From assembly GCA_964538615.1 (NCBI GenBank), contig CAZIGK010000005.1, positions 1-64,000 on the forward strand: DNA of 64,000 nt. The letters run 5' to 3'. Shown piece by piece: positions 1 through 8,095 of the stretch (the first letter of the stretch is position 1; every line of letters starts with the position of its first letter). The notes beneath the pieces were generated by a model. The model saw nothing but the letters and a program-made list of their open reading frames with translations, was not told where the DNA came from and ran no database searches. This DNA is from CAZIGK01 sp964538615 (GTDB lineage: Bacteria > Pseudomonadota > Alphaproteobacteria > Rickettsiales > RI-342). The translations under genes and the position numbers were made by a program.

Positions 1-69
1 TAGCTCAGTTGGTAGAGCGGCGCATTCGTAATGCGTAGGTCGTAGGTTCGAGTCCTATCATCGGCACCA
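1..69 (+). tRNA. tRNA-Thr (anticodon CGT), 5' end cut off by the window
   Basis: The D-arm stem GCTC/GAGC, the anticodon stem with loop TTCGTAA, the T-arm with TTCGAGT and an encoded 3' CCA (67-69) are all visible. The loop gives anticodon CGT, reading ACG (Thr). The 3' acceptor strand CATCGGC requires a 5' GCCGATG, and those seven bases lie outside the window. A hairpin-plus-T-run terminator follows directly, so the gene appears to be the last in its transcript. Confidence 0.93.
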
Positions 70-78
70 TGAAAAAGG

Positions 79-100
79 CCCGCCTTGTGCGGTTTTTTTT
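79..100 (+). terminator. Rho-independent terminator of tRNA-Thr
   Basis: A short CCGC/GCGG stem is followed by eight T residues, ten bases after the tRNA CCA end. This is a classical intrinsic terminator. Confidence 0.8.
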
Positions 101-262
101 CATGGTGGTGCTGGCAGGCAACGAGAACCGTAAGGCTCCGACAATACGCTTAGGCTGTGCAGCATGTCCTGTCATTGATAGCACGCTTCATCTTTAGCTA
201 TGCGTGACAGTAGCCGAGTAAAAATAGCATTAGAGCGATGCTGCCTAACAGGGCGTCCATTC

Positions 263-291
263 TTGACTGTACCAATTTTTGGTACTAGACT
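263..291 (+). promoter_or_regulatory. Promoter and embedded palindromic operator of the parDE operon
   Basis: TTGACT (263-268) and TAGACT (286-291) resemble -35 and -10 boxes with a 17-bp spacer. That spacer (269-285) is exactly the perfect inverted repeat GTACCAA-TTT-TTGGTAC. ParD antitoxins are known ribbon-helix-helix autorepressors, so binding here would occlude RNA polymerase. Its role as a ParD site is inferred from position. Confidence 0.65.
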
Positions 292-318
292 GGATATATG
301 CAGAGGAAAGGGCTGTTT

Positions 319-564
319 ATGGCGCGCAATACTTCCGTTTCATTGGGAGACCATTTTGTCTCTTTTGTTGAGCAACAGTTACATAAAGGCCGATATGGGT
401 CTGTGAGCGATGTTGTGCGGGCGGGGTTACGTTTGCTTGAAGAGCATGAGGCAAAATTGCAAGCTTTGCGCAAGGCGCTGGTCGAAGGGGAGGATTCGGG
501 TGCTCCCGTGGCTCTGGAGACAGAGGATTTTTTGAAAGCCATGCGAGAAAAGCATGTCCGGTAG
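319..564 (+). CDS. parD: ParD-family antitoxin of a type II toxin-antitoxin system
   Basis: This is an 81-residue protein starting MARNTSVSLG, with the ribbon-helix-helix layout of ParD1-type antitoxins: a short beta strand (about residues 3-8), then helices ending in an SVSDVVRAGLRLLEE segment. The charged C-terminal half would bind and neutralise the toxin. The ATG at 319 is preferred to an upstream in-frame ATG at 298 because a purine-rich AGGAAAGGG lies 8-10 bases ahead and the family begins at this residue. It overlaps the toxin gene by 11 bases, which suggests translational coupling. It probably represses its own promoter through the palindrome just upstream. Confidence 0.9.
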   Translation: MARNTSVSLGDHFVSFVEQQLHKGRYGSVSDVVRAGLRLLEEHEAKLQALRKALVEGEDSGAPVALETEDFLKAMREKHVR

Positions 565-865
565 GCTGCTTGGTTATCGGGTTACTCCGCGTGCGCAGCA
601 GGATTTAGAGGAAATCTGGCTCTATAGTTTGCGGCAGTGGTCGTCCGCACAGGCGGATAGTTATGTATCGGATGTGCTGGCGGCGTGTCAGGGGTTGGTG
701 ACGGGAGAAAAGATTGGCGTGAATGCCCATGCGCTGCGCGCAGGCTACAGGAAGTATTTGTGTGGCTCGCATAGCATTTACTACAGAATCTCTGGTTCCT
801 ATCTGGATGTGATTCGTATTTTGCACCAAAGCCGCGATGTTGACGCGCATTTACTGGGAGAATGA
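554..865 (+). CDS. parE: RelE/ParE-family toxin
   Basis: This 103-residue protein has the ParE pattern: YRVTPRAQQDLEEIW near the N terminus, a central helical region, then strands with RKYLCGSHSIYYRI and DVIRILHQSRD near the C terminus. Most ParE toxins act on DNA gyrase, whereas RelE relatives cleave mRNA. The sequence looks closer to ParE, but the target cannot be read from it. The start overlaps the end of the antitoxin, the usual antitoxin-first order. The stop overlaps the start of the next gene (ATGA), so three genes are coupled. Confidence 0.9.
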   Translation: MSGRLLGYRVTPRAQQDLEEIWLYSLRQWSSAQADSYVSDVLAACQGLVTGEKIGVNAHALRAGYRKYLCGSHSIYYRISGSYLDVIRILHQSRDVDAHLLGE

Positions 866-1206
866 TGTTGGAGTTTATAGAATGGCTAACTGCGTTTGGC
901 GTGGGTTCGATTTTCAGCGTTGCGGTGCAGACATATCTTACTCAGCGCGCAGCAACTAAACAGCGAAATTTTCAGGAGAAGAAAGAAGCGTATGTTGGTG
1001 TGCTGGATTCTTTTCGAATTTTGTTTTCTAAGGACAGCATCGAAAATCAGCGAAATGTCGCATACTAGCATGCTCGTTGCACGCTTGTGGCATCTCCTGA
1101 AGTGCAATGCATATTAAAACGAATGATAGAAGAAGACAAAAATGTAGCTGCTATTGATAAATTGCAAATAGCGATGCGCAAAGATTTAGGCATTCACCCG
1201 AAATAG
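862..1206 (+). pseudogene. Third gene of the TA operon, interrupted by an in-frame TAG
   Basis: The reading frame starts at ATG 862 (or 865), overlapping the toxin stop. Residues about 5-25 form one hydrophobic segment, followed by a charged helical part. A TAG at 1066-1068 ends it after 68 residues. The same frame then stays open for another 45 codons (HARCTLVASP... to ...RKDLGIHPK) until a TAG at 1204-1206. Composition is protein-like on both sides, so the most likely history is one nonsense change (for example TGG to TAG) in a gene of about 114 codons. I do not recognise the family. A functional 68-residue product or amber read-through are alternatives. Confidence 0.6.
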
Positions 1207-1329
1207 CGGTTCTCACGGGAAGGTTGTTCCCTCCAGATTCCACAGGGACTTGAATAAGTTACCCTAAAGCTCTAAAGTCTGTTGCGGCTCTAGTATAAGG
1301 TTCGGGTTAATTCCGCTGGAGAGCATCAT

Positions 1330-1356
1330 AAAAAAGGCAGCCCGGAGGCTGCCTTT
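1330..1356 (-). terminator. Terminator of the sucCD operon
   Basis: The stem AAAGGCAGCC / GGCTGCCTTT has a four-base loop. On the minus strand it is followed by a run of T (the A run at 1330-1335 on +). It sits about 25 bases past the sucD stop. Confidence 0.85.
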
Positions 1357-1378
1357 CTCTGGGCTGTTGGCGCGCAGG

Positions 1379-2254
1379 TTAGGCGGCCAGCAGTTCTTTC
1401 ATGGTCAGGCCGAGGCGCGCCGGAGAATCGGACACGCGAATACCGGCGGATTTCATGGCATCCATTTTGTCTTCCGCGCCGCCTTTGCCACCGGAGACAA
1501 TAGCGCCCGCATGACCCATGCGCTTACCTGGAGGGGCGGTGCGGCCAGCGATAAAGCCTACCACGGGCTTTTTCACTTTGGAGTTTTTCAGGAAGTGAGC
1601 GGCCTCTTCTTCCGCTGAGCCACCGATTTCCCCGATCATGATAATGGCATCGGTTTCATCGTCCTTCAGGAAGAGTTCCAGTACATCCAGGAAGTTGGTA
1701 CCGTTCACCGGATCCCCGCCAATGCCGACGCAGGTGGATTGACCCAGACCGATGGCAGAGGTTTGGCCAACCGCTTCATAGGTCAGGGTGCCAGAGCGGG
1801 AGAGAATGCCGATACGGCCTTTTTTGTGGATATGGCCGGGCATGATGCCGATTTTGCATTCACCGGGGGTAATAACGCCGGGGCAGTTTGGCCCAATCAG
1901 GCGGGTTTTGGAGCCGGACAGGGCGCGCTTTACCTTCACCATATCCAGTACGGGAATGCCCTCGGTAATGCAGATGGCCAGTTCCACTTCTGCGTCAATG
2001 GCTTCCAGAATGGCATCCGCCGCGAAGGGAGGCGGAACGTAAATGACGGAGGCATTGGCACCGGTGCGGGCTTTGGCTTCCGCTACAGTGTTGAACACGG
2101 GCAGCCCTTCATGGGTGGTGCCGCCTTTACCGGGGGTGACGCCGCCGACCATTTGGGTGCCGTAGGCAATGGCCTGCTGGGTGTGGAAGGTACCTTCCTT
2201 GCCCGTGATGCCCTGACAAATGACTTTGGTATTTTTATTAATTAGAATCGACAT
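1379..2254 (-). CDS. sucD: Succinate-CoA ligase, alpha subunit
   Basis: With SucC this catalyses the TCA-cycle step succinyl-CoA + NDP/ADP + phosphate to succinate + CoA + NTP/ATP. The 291 residues match the family length. The N-terminal CoA-binding Rossmann domain is visible (GITGKEG about 16-21), as are the GPNCPG motif (121-126) and the phosphorylated active-site histidine, His248, in GRTAPPGKRMGHAG. The start is preceded by AAGGAG that overlaps the sucC stop codon, so translation is probably coupled to sucC 11 bases upstream. A strong terminator follows. Confidence 0.98.
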   Translation of the reverse strand: MSILINKNTKVICQGITGKEGTFHTQQAIAYGTQMVGGVTPGKGGTTHEGLPVFNTVAEAKARTGANASVIYVPPPFAADAILEAIDAEVELAICITEGIPVLDMVKVKRALSGSKTRLIGPNCPGVITPGECKIGIMPGHIHKKGRIGILSRSGTLTYEAVGQTSAIGLGQSTCVGIGGDPVNGTNFLDVLELFLKDDETDAIIMIGEIGGSAEEEAAHFLKNSKVKKPVVGFIAGRTAPPGKRMGHAGAIVSGGKGGAEDKMDAMKSAGIRVSDSPARLGLTMKELLAA

Positions 2255-2265
2255 GGGGTAACTCC

Positions 2266-3441
2266 TTACGCGGCGGCTTGTTGTTTCACTGCACGCACAA
2301 TTTTCTCTGCGGCATCAGCCAGATCATCGGCTGGGGTGATAGGCAGACCAGAAGTGGCCAGCAGCTTTTTACCCTCTTCCACATTGGTACCTGCCAGACG
2401 GACGACCAACGGCACATCCAGAGAGACATCTTTCGCAGCGGCAATGACGCCTTCGGCAATCACATCGCAACGCATAATGCCGCCGAAGATATTGACTAAA
2501 ATCCCCTCAACTGCCGGATCAGACAGAATGAGTTTGAAGGCTGCGGTGACTTTCTCCCGGTTGGCTCCGCCACCGACATCAAGGAAGTTGGCAGGCTCTG
2601 CGCCGTAGAGTTTAATAATATCCATCGTGGCCATGGCCAGACCCGCACCATTCACCATACAGCCGATGTTGCCGTCCATTTTAATGTAGGCAAGGCCGTA
2701 TTTGGACGCTTCTACTTCCAGTGGCTCTTCCTCGTCAATGTCGCGCAGTTCGACCACTTCCGGGTGGCGGTAGAGGGCGTTGTCATCGAAGTTGAATTTG
2801 GCATCCAGCGTGATGACCTCGTTGTCTCCGGTAATGACCAGCGGGTTGATTTCCAGCTGGCTGGCATCCAGATCAAGGAAAGCGTTGTATAGCTTTTCCA
2901 CATAGGCGAAGAAGCTTTTTTGCACCTCTTTCGGGATATTCAGGCCGAACGCCAGTTTGCGGGCGTGGAAGCCAGACAAGCCAGAGGCGGGGTCTACGTC
3001 TACGGTGATGATTTTCTCCGGGCTATGGGCGGCGATTTCTTCAATCTCCATCCCGCCTTCTTCGCAACCCATGAAGGTTACGCGGCTGGTGGCGCGGTCA
3101 ATGACAACACCTAAATATAGTTCTTTGGCAATGTTGCTGCCTTCTTCAATGTAGAGGCGCTTTACCACTTTGCCTTCCGGCCCGGTTTGGTGGGTGACCA
3201 GAGTCATGCCCAGCATATCGGTGGCGTATTGTTTCACTTCATCCAGCGTTTTTGCCAGTTTCACCCCGCCCGCTTTGCCGCGGCCGCCTGCGTGAATCTG
3301 TGCTTTGACCACCGTGACTTTGCTGCCCAGCTTCTGGGCGGCGGTGACGGCTTCTTCTGCCGTGTAGGCCACATGGCCGCGTGGTACGGCGACCCCGTAT
3401 TTTGCCAGCAGTTGCTTGGCCTGATACTCATGGATATTCAT
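2266..3441 (-). CDS. sucC: Succinate-CoA ligase, beta subunit
   Basis: This is the nucleotide-binding partner of SucD. The 391 residues begin with the family hallmark MNIHEYQAK. An ATP-grasp domain occupies roughly the first 230 residues, with glycine-rich GGRGKAGGVK near 53-62. The C-terminal CoA-ligase-like domain contains VNIFGGIMRCD, the conserved phosphohistidine-interacting region. The ATG is preceded by AAGGACAAG. mdh lies 93 bases upstream, but a terminator-like hairpin stands between them. The operon may therefore have its own promoter or depend on read-through. Confidence 0.98.
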   Translation of the reverse strand: MNIHEYQAKQLLAKYGVAVPRGHVAYTAEEAVTAAQKLGSKVTVVKAQIHAGGRGKAGGVKLAKTLDEVKQYATDMLGMTLVTHQTGPEGKVVKRLYIEEGSNIAKELYLGVVIDRATSRVTFMGCEEGGMEIEEIAAHSPEKIITVDVDPASGLSGFHARKLAFGLNIPKEVQKSFFAYVEKLYNAFLDLDASQLEINPLVITGDNEVITLDAKFNFDDNALYRHPEVVELRDIDEEEPLEVEASKYGLAYIKMDGNIGCMVNGAGLAMATMDIIKLYGAEPANFLDVGGGANREKVTAAFKLILSDPAVEGILVNIFGGIMRCDVIAEGVIAAAKDVSLDVPLVVRLAGTNVEEGKKLLATSGLPITPADDLADAAEKIVRAVKQQAAA

Positions 3442-3473
3442 GGATGCTTGTCCTTAACGCTAAAAGCTTGAAG

Positions 3474-3504
3474 AAAAAACTGCGCCGCAAGGCTTGCGGC
3501 GCAG
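3474..3504 (-). terminator. Terminator-like hairpin between mdh and sucC
   Basis: A perfect 11-bp stem, CTGCGCCGCAA / TTGCGGCGCAG, is followed on the minus strand by a T-rich run (A run at 3474-3479 on +). It lies after mdh and ahead of sucC, so it would separate or attenuate the two units. Confidence 0.75.
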
Positions 3505-3534
3505 CATAGGGATAAAAGTACCGATGCGCAAGGT

Positions 3535-4506
3535 TTACGCGGCCTTGGGCTGCGAAAGCAATTCACGGGCTTTGCTGGTGAGTTCTTTCACGGCGGCGAC
3601 GGAATGGTCGAACATGGCTTTTTCTTTCTCGTCCAGTGTCACTTCCACGATTTTTTCAACGCCGTTTTTACCAATGACCACGGGGACGCCGACATACAGG
3701 CCTTTGACGCCATATTCCCCGTTCAGGTGGGCGGCGCAGGGCAGCACGCGGCGCTTGTCTTTCAGGAAAGATTCCGCCATTTCAATGGCAGATGCGGCCG
3801 GGGCATAGAAGGCGGAGCCGGTTTTCAGCAGGCCAACGATTTCCGCGCCGCCATCACGGGTGCGTTGTACGATGGCGTCCAGCTTTTCCTGCGTGGTCCA
3901 GCCCATTTTCACCAGCTCCGGCAGGGGAATACCCGCCACGGTGGAATAACGCACGGAAGGCACCATAGTATCGCCATGGCCACCCAGTACGAAGGCATTG
4001 ATTTCCTGAATGGAGACATTGAATTCATCTGCCAGGAAGCGGCTGAAGCGGCTGCTATCCAGCACACCGGCCATACCGACGACGCGATTGGCGGGCAGGC
4101 CGGATTTTTCCTGCATCACGGCGACCATGGCATCCAGCGGGTTGGTGATGACGATGACAAAAGCATTTGGCGCGTAATTTTTAATATTTTCCGCCACCTG
4201 CGCGATGATGCCCGCATTGATGCTGACCAGATCATCCCGGCTCATGCCTGGTTTGCGCGGTACACCAGCGGTAACGATAATCACATCTGCACCGGCGATG
4301 TCCCTATAGTCGTTGGTGCCGGTGAGTTTGCTGTCAAAGCCATCCATGGGGGCACTTTGCGCAATATCCAGCGCCTTACCTTGCGGCATGCCTTCTGCGA
4401 TATCGAACAGCACCACATCACCTAACTCTTTCATGGCAGCCAGATGCGCCAGCGTGCCGCCAATGTTGCCTGCGCCAATGAGGGCAATTTTTTTACGTTC
4501 AGCCAT
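3535..4506 (-). CDS. mdh: Malate dehydrogenase (LDH-like, alphaproteobacterial type)
   Basis: NAD-dependent oxidation of malate to oxaloacetate in the TCA cycle. From ATG 4506 the protein has 323 residues, close to the family length; the frame runs further upstream but lacks family similarity there. Visible are the dinucleotide motif GAGNIGG (11-17), Asp35 at the end of the second strand (NAD over NADP), the substrate arginines Arg84, Arg90 and Arg153, and the catalytic His177 in GGHGDT. The ATG is preceded by AAGGAG at good spacing. It lies upstream of sucCD, the arrangement found in many alphaproteobacteria. Confidence 0.97.
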   Translation of the reverse strand: MAERKKIALIGAGNIGGTLAHLAAMKELGDVVLFDIAEGMPQGKALDIAQSAPMDGFDSKLTGTNDYRDIAGADVIIVTAGVPRKPGMSRDDLVSINAGIIAQVAENIKNYAPNAFVIVITNPLDAMVAVMQEKSGLPANRVVGMAGVLDSSRFSRFLADEFNVSIQEINAFVLGGHGDTMVPSVRYSTVAGIPLPELVKMGWTTQEKLDAIVQRTRDGGAEIVGLLKTGSAFYAPAASAIEMAESFLKDKRRVLPCAAHLNGEYGVKGLYVGVPVVIGKNGVEKIVEVTLDEKEKAMFDHSVAAVKELTSKARELLSQPKAA

Positions 4507-4800
4507 AGTCAACTCCTTGAAAATGATGTCAGACGGAGGGGTAAAATAGAACAGTCTGCGCGCATCATAGCGGAGTTTTGGGGGGATGCTAGGGCGGATC
4601 GTGCTGGGAGCGATTTTTTCTGCGCTTGGGGAGAAACACCTATCACGTAAAGACAAGGTGTCGCCGTGTGGCACAGGGATGCGAAGCAGTTTTTTCTATC
4701 ATATCCTTCTTTACTGCCCCATCGCCCCTTTACTTCTTTTGGGGTTTTAGATATTCCTCAAACATTCGTTTCCGCACGTTTTGCCAAGGGGCTGTGTTTC
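4507..4800. promoter_or_regulatory. Divergent mdh / tolB intergenic region
   Basis: This 294-bp spacer separates divergent starts, so both promoters should lie here. The half near tolB is pyrimidine-rich with T tracts. I did not find a convincing pair of -35/-10 boxes or an RNA gene. Confidence 0.4.
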
Positions 4801-6126
4801 ATGTTGCGTTGCTGGTCTGCTCTACGGGTTTTGCCGCTGGTTGTACTGCTATCTGCGCTTGGAGTGGCGAATGCCGCTCAAGCCAAAGTGAGCATTGATA
4901 TTACGCAGGGGAACCGTGACCCCCTGCCGATTGCGCTGCCGGAACTGGCAGGGCAAAGCCCCGGTGATGGTGAAATTGGCCGCCAGATTATGAATGTGGT
5001 GACCAATGATTTGGAGCGCAGCGGCCTTTTCCGCCCGATTAATCGTGGTGCCTTTATTGAAAAAATCAGCTTTCAGACCACCATTCCCCGCTTTGGCGAC
5101 TGGCGGCAAATTGACGCGCAAGCATTAGTGTCTGGCACGGTGCAGCAGTCTGGCGGTGGGAATGTGCGGGTGGCTTTCCGCCTGTGGGATGTGTATGGCG
5201 AGCAGCAAATTGCCGGTAAAGAATTCAATACCGTGGCCAGCAACTGGCGGCGGGTGGCGCATTTGATTGCGGATGAGATTTACAAGCGTCTGACGGGTGA
5301 GAATGGCTATTTTGATTCCCGCATTGTCTATATTGCGGAATCCGGCTCCGCGACCAAGCGGGTGAAACGTCTGGCCATTATGGATCAGGATGGGTTTAAC
5401 CATAAATATCTGACCAATGGTGCGAATCTGGTGTTGACGCCACGGTTTTCACCAACCTTTCAGGAAGTGATTTACCTCTCCTTTGCCGGGCGCGCACCTA
5501 AAGTGCATTTGCGCAACCTGCAAACCGGGCAGGATGATATTGTGGGTAATTTTGATGGCATGACCTTTGCCCCGAATTTCTCTGCCGATGGGCGTAGCAT
5601 TGTGATGACCTATGCCAAGGGTGGGAACAGCGATGTGTATTTGATGGATATTCGCAGCCGCAGGCAAACCCGTCTGACCAGTGATCCGGCGATTGATACT
5701 TCCCCCTGTTTTTCACCCGATGGGCGGTATATTACCTTCAACTCTGACCGAGGTGGGCAGCCGCAGCTTTATGTAATGAATTCCAATGGGGGGGGCCAGA
5801 AGCGTATCAGCTTTGGTGCGGGGCGCTATTCCACGCCGGTATGGTCGCCACGGGGGGATTTGATTGCTTTCACCAAGCAGCAGGGCGGTCAGTTCTATAT
5901 TGGGGTGATGCGTCCGGATGGAACGGGTGAGCGGTTGCTGACCAATGGCTATCTGGTAGAAGGGCCGACCTGGTCTTCTAACGGGCGGGTGATTGTCTTT
6001 ACCCGCGAGAACAGCCCCGGTCATCCTAAGCTCTATTCGATTGATGTGACGGGCTTTAATGAGCGGGTTATTCCAACCCCGAGTGATGCATCCGACCCGG
6101 CGTGGTCACCGCTGTTGCCGATGTAG
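4801..6126 (+). CDS. tolB: Tol-Pal system protein TolB
   Basis: Periplasmic beta-propeller protein that binds Pal and takes part in outer-membrane constriction during division. Starting at ATG 4801 (AAGGGG upstream) it has 441 residues, the usual length. A signal peptide (LPLVVLLSALGVANAAQA, cut near residue 28) is followed by the N-terminal domain beginning KVSIDITQG. Then come five to six PD40/WD-like repeats, such as APNFSADGRSI, SPCFSPDGRYI and TPVWSPRGDLI. A longer in-frame extension to 4666 would bury the signal peptide and is not favoured. The other tol genes and pal are absent from this window. Confidence 0.96.
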   Translation: MLRCWSALRVLPLVVLLSALGVANAAQAKVSIDITQGNRDPLPIALPELAGQSPGDGEIGRQIMNVVTNDLERSGLFRPINRGAFIEKISFQTTIPRFGDWRQIDAQALVSGTVQQSGGGNVRVAFRLWDVYGEQQIAGKEFNTVASNWRRVAHLIADEIYKRLTGENGYFDSRIVYIAESGSATKRVKRLAIMDQDGFNHKYLTNGANLVLTPRFSPTFQEVIYLSFAGRAPKVHLRNLQTGQDDIVGNFDGMTFAPNFSADGRSIVMTYAKGGNSDVYLMDIRSRRQTRLTSDPAIDTSPCFSPDGRYITFNSDRGGQPQLYVMNSNGGGQKRISFGAGRYSTPVWSPRGDLIAFTKQQGGQFYIGVMRPDGTGERLLTNGYLVEGPTWSSNGRVIVFTRENSPGHPKLYSIDVTGFNERVIPTPSDASDPAWSPLLPM

Positions 6127-6283
6127 AACCCCCGCATCTTTTCAGAGACGCTATCCTGTTCTAAAATGCCGCTATTACGTGCTGCAAGTGGCAGTTCTGC
6201 TGTGCGGTTTATGTCATGTACCACGATGTACGCGGACTGCGCTGCTGGCAAAGTAGCCATTTTTGTCAGGCGTTGGCGCATGC

Positions 6284-6313
6284 GGCGACTCTATTGAGGG
6301 AGTCGCCCTTTTT
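6284..6313 (+). terminator. Terminator downstream of tolB
   Basis: The stem GGCGACTC / GAGTCGCC is followed by CTTTTT. It ends the tolB transcript about 160 bases after the stop codon, ahead of the convergent ruvB. The 6127-6283 stretch holds only a weak 43-codon frame that I do not call. Confidence 0.75.
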
Positions 6314-6340
6314 ATGCGAATGGGTTAGCAGGTTGGCGTG

Positions 6341-7411
6341 CTATTCTCTGTCCCAATCAAAGGACATGTTGGCAGGGAGTTGTTGCAATAACTCTTGTTG
6401 GGTAGCGGGGGGTACCATGCCCAGATGCTCCCAGCCCAAGCGGGTGAGCACGCGTCCACGCGGAGTGCGCTGGACAAAGCCGATTTGAAGCAGATAGGGT
6501 TCGATGGTTTCTTCAATAGCATCCCGCTGCTCGGAGAGGGCAGCGGCCAACGTATCCACCCCGACAGGGCCGCCATTATAAAACTCCGCAATCAGGCGGA
6601 GGTAGCGGCGGTCAGAGCTATCCAGCCCACGTGCATCCACCTCCAGTCGGTTCAGGGCATCATGGGCGGCGGCGGCATCTATGGTATGCACGCCGGCGAC
6701 CTGCGCGAAATCCCGCACGCGGCGCAAAAGGCGTACGGCAATGCGCGGGGTGCCACGGGAACGGCGGGCGATTTCCTCTGCGCCGGAGGAGTGCATGCGA
6801 ATCTGCAATACCCCGGCACCACGGGTAATGACGGTTTGCAGTTCTTCAACAGTATAAAACTGTAGGCGCAATGGAATGCCAAAACGATCCCGCAGGGGGT
6901 TGGACAGTAAGCCAAGGCGTGTGGTGGCGCCAATCAGGGTGAAACGCGGCAGGTCTATGCGCACGGAGCGGGCGGCAGGGCCTTCTCCGATCATCAGATC
7001 CAGTTTGCCATCTTCCATGGCGGGGTAGAGCACTTCTTCCACGGCGGTGGAGAGGCGGTGAATTTCGTCAATGAATAACACATCCCCTGCTTGCAGGTTG
7101 GTCAGAAGTGCGGCCAGATCTCCTGCTTTGGTGATGATGGGGCCAGAGGTGGCGTGGAAGCCCACCCCCATCTCCCGCGAGGCGATATGGGCGAGGGTGG
7201 TTTTTCCCAGACCGGGGGGGCCATAGAAGAGGACGTGATCCAGTGAATCCCCCCGGTTGCGTGCCGCTTCGATGAAGATGCGCAAATTATCCCGCGCTTG
7301 TTGCTGGCCGGTAAAATCATCCAGCGAGAGGGGGCGTAGGCTTTGTTCCTGTGGTTCTTCTTCCATTTTCTGGCCGCTGAGCAAGCCTTTGGCGGGGGGG
7401 TGTGGCATCAT
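6341..7411 (-). CDS. ruvB: Holliday junction branch-migration ATPase RuvB
   Basis: A hexameric AAA+ motor that drives branch migration with RuvA. The 356 residues carry Walker A GPPGLGKT (64-71), Walker B with DEIH (115-118), a sensor-1 GATTR motif, an arginine-finger-like LRDRFG segment and the C-terminal winged helix (LLQIGFVQRTPRGR). Start choices are ATG 7411, 7408 or a Met at residue 16; the N-terminal dozen residues are not conserved. It lies 3 bases after ruvA and is clearly in the same operon. Confidence 0.97.
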   Translation of the reverse strand: MMPHPPAKGLLSGQKMEEEPQEQSLRPLSLDDFTGQQQARDNLRIFIEAARNRGDSLDHVLFYGPPGLGKTTLAHIASREMGVGFHATSGPIITKAGDLAALLTNLQAGDVLFIDEIHRLSTAVEEVLYPAMEDGKLDLMIGEGPAARSVRIDLPRFTLIGATTRLGLLSNPLRDRFGIPLRLQFYTVEELQTVITRGAGVLQIRMHSSGAEEIARRSRGTPRIAVRLLRRVRDFAQVAGVHTIDAAAAHDALNRLEVDARGLDSSDRRYLRLIAEFYNGGPVGVDTLAAALSEQRDAIEETIEPYLLQIGFVQRTPRGRVLTRLGWEHLGMVPPATQQELLQQLPANMSFDWDRE

Positions 7412-7414
7412 GGT

Positions 7415-8083
7415 TTAGGCTCTCAGGGGGGAGAGTTCCCGCAGGGCGAGCGGGATCAGTTGTTGCAGGTCTGTCACGTCAGGCTGCGCTTGCCGGATGC
7501 GGGCAATGGCCGCAAAGGCATCCGAGGCGCTGTACCCCAAATGGGTCAGGGCAGAAGTGGCGTCCTGCACCAGTGTATCGGCGGGTTGTAGCAGGGGAGA
7601 GGAGGCTTTGCCGGAAGAGCCGCCAGAAAGGGGGCTGGTACCGCTACGCGCCGCGGACAGACCGATGGGTGCGGTGGCCAGTTTGCCGGCTTTATCCTTC
7701 AGTTCGCTGACGACACGCATGGCCAGCTTGGGGCCTACCCCGTTAGCACGTTGCACTGCGGTTTTATCCTGCGCGGCGATGGCGGTTGCCAATTCCGCTG
7801 GACGCAGAACGGACAGAATGGCCAGTGCTGCTTTGGCGCCTACCCCTTGTACGGTGGTAAGCAGGCGAAACCACTCCCGCTCTTCGGTGCTGGCGAAGCC
7901 GTAGAGGGTGTGAGCGTCTTCCCGGATGTGCAGTTCTGTCCATATGCTGACCGCCTGCCCGATGGCGGGTAAGGCCGACAGGGTAACGCGGGAACACATA
8001 AGCTCATAACACACACCGCCCACATCCAGCAGCAGGTGCTCCTCATGTAGTTCGTCCACCAGACCTTTGAGCTTACCAATCAC
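7415..8083 (-). CDS. ruvA: Holliday junction-binding protein RuvA
   Basis: Tetrameric junction-recognition protein that loads RuvB. The 222 residues start MIGKLKG from a GTG codon (8083). An N-terminal OB fold is followed by helix-hairpin-helix motifs (VQGVGAKAALAIL, ANGVGPKLAMRVV) and a flexible serine/glycine-rich linker (about 140-175). The C-terminal domain III contacts RuvB. It is followed directly by ruvB. ruvC is not here but at 55673-56167. Confidence 0.96.
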   Translation of the reverse strand: MIGKLKGLVDELHEEHLLLDVGGVCYELMCSRVTLSALPAIGQAVSIWTELHIREDAHTLYGFASTEEREWFRLLTTVQGVGAKAALAILSVLRPAELATAIAAQDKTAVQRANGVGPKLAMRVVSELKDKAGKLATAPIGLSAARSGTSPLSGGSSGKASSPLLQPADTLVQDATSALTHLGYSASDAFAAIARIRQAQPDVTDLQQLIPLALRELSPLRA

Positions 8084-8095
8084 AGGGAGTGCCCA

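Noticed and set aside
1207..1329. Possible integrative-element boundary near tRNA-Thr
   Set aside because: No direct repeat of the tRNA 3' end and no integrase gene were found downstream.
3604..4425. 273-codon plus-strand frame opposite mdh
   Set aside because: It is antisense to a clear malate dehydrogenase and has the His/Gly-rich composition of a shadow frame.
6163..6300. 43-codon frame after tolB
   Set aside because: No good ribosome-binding site, unusual composition, and its end runs into the terminator stem.
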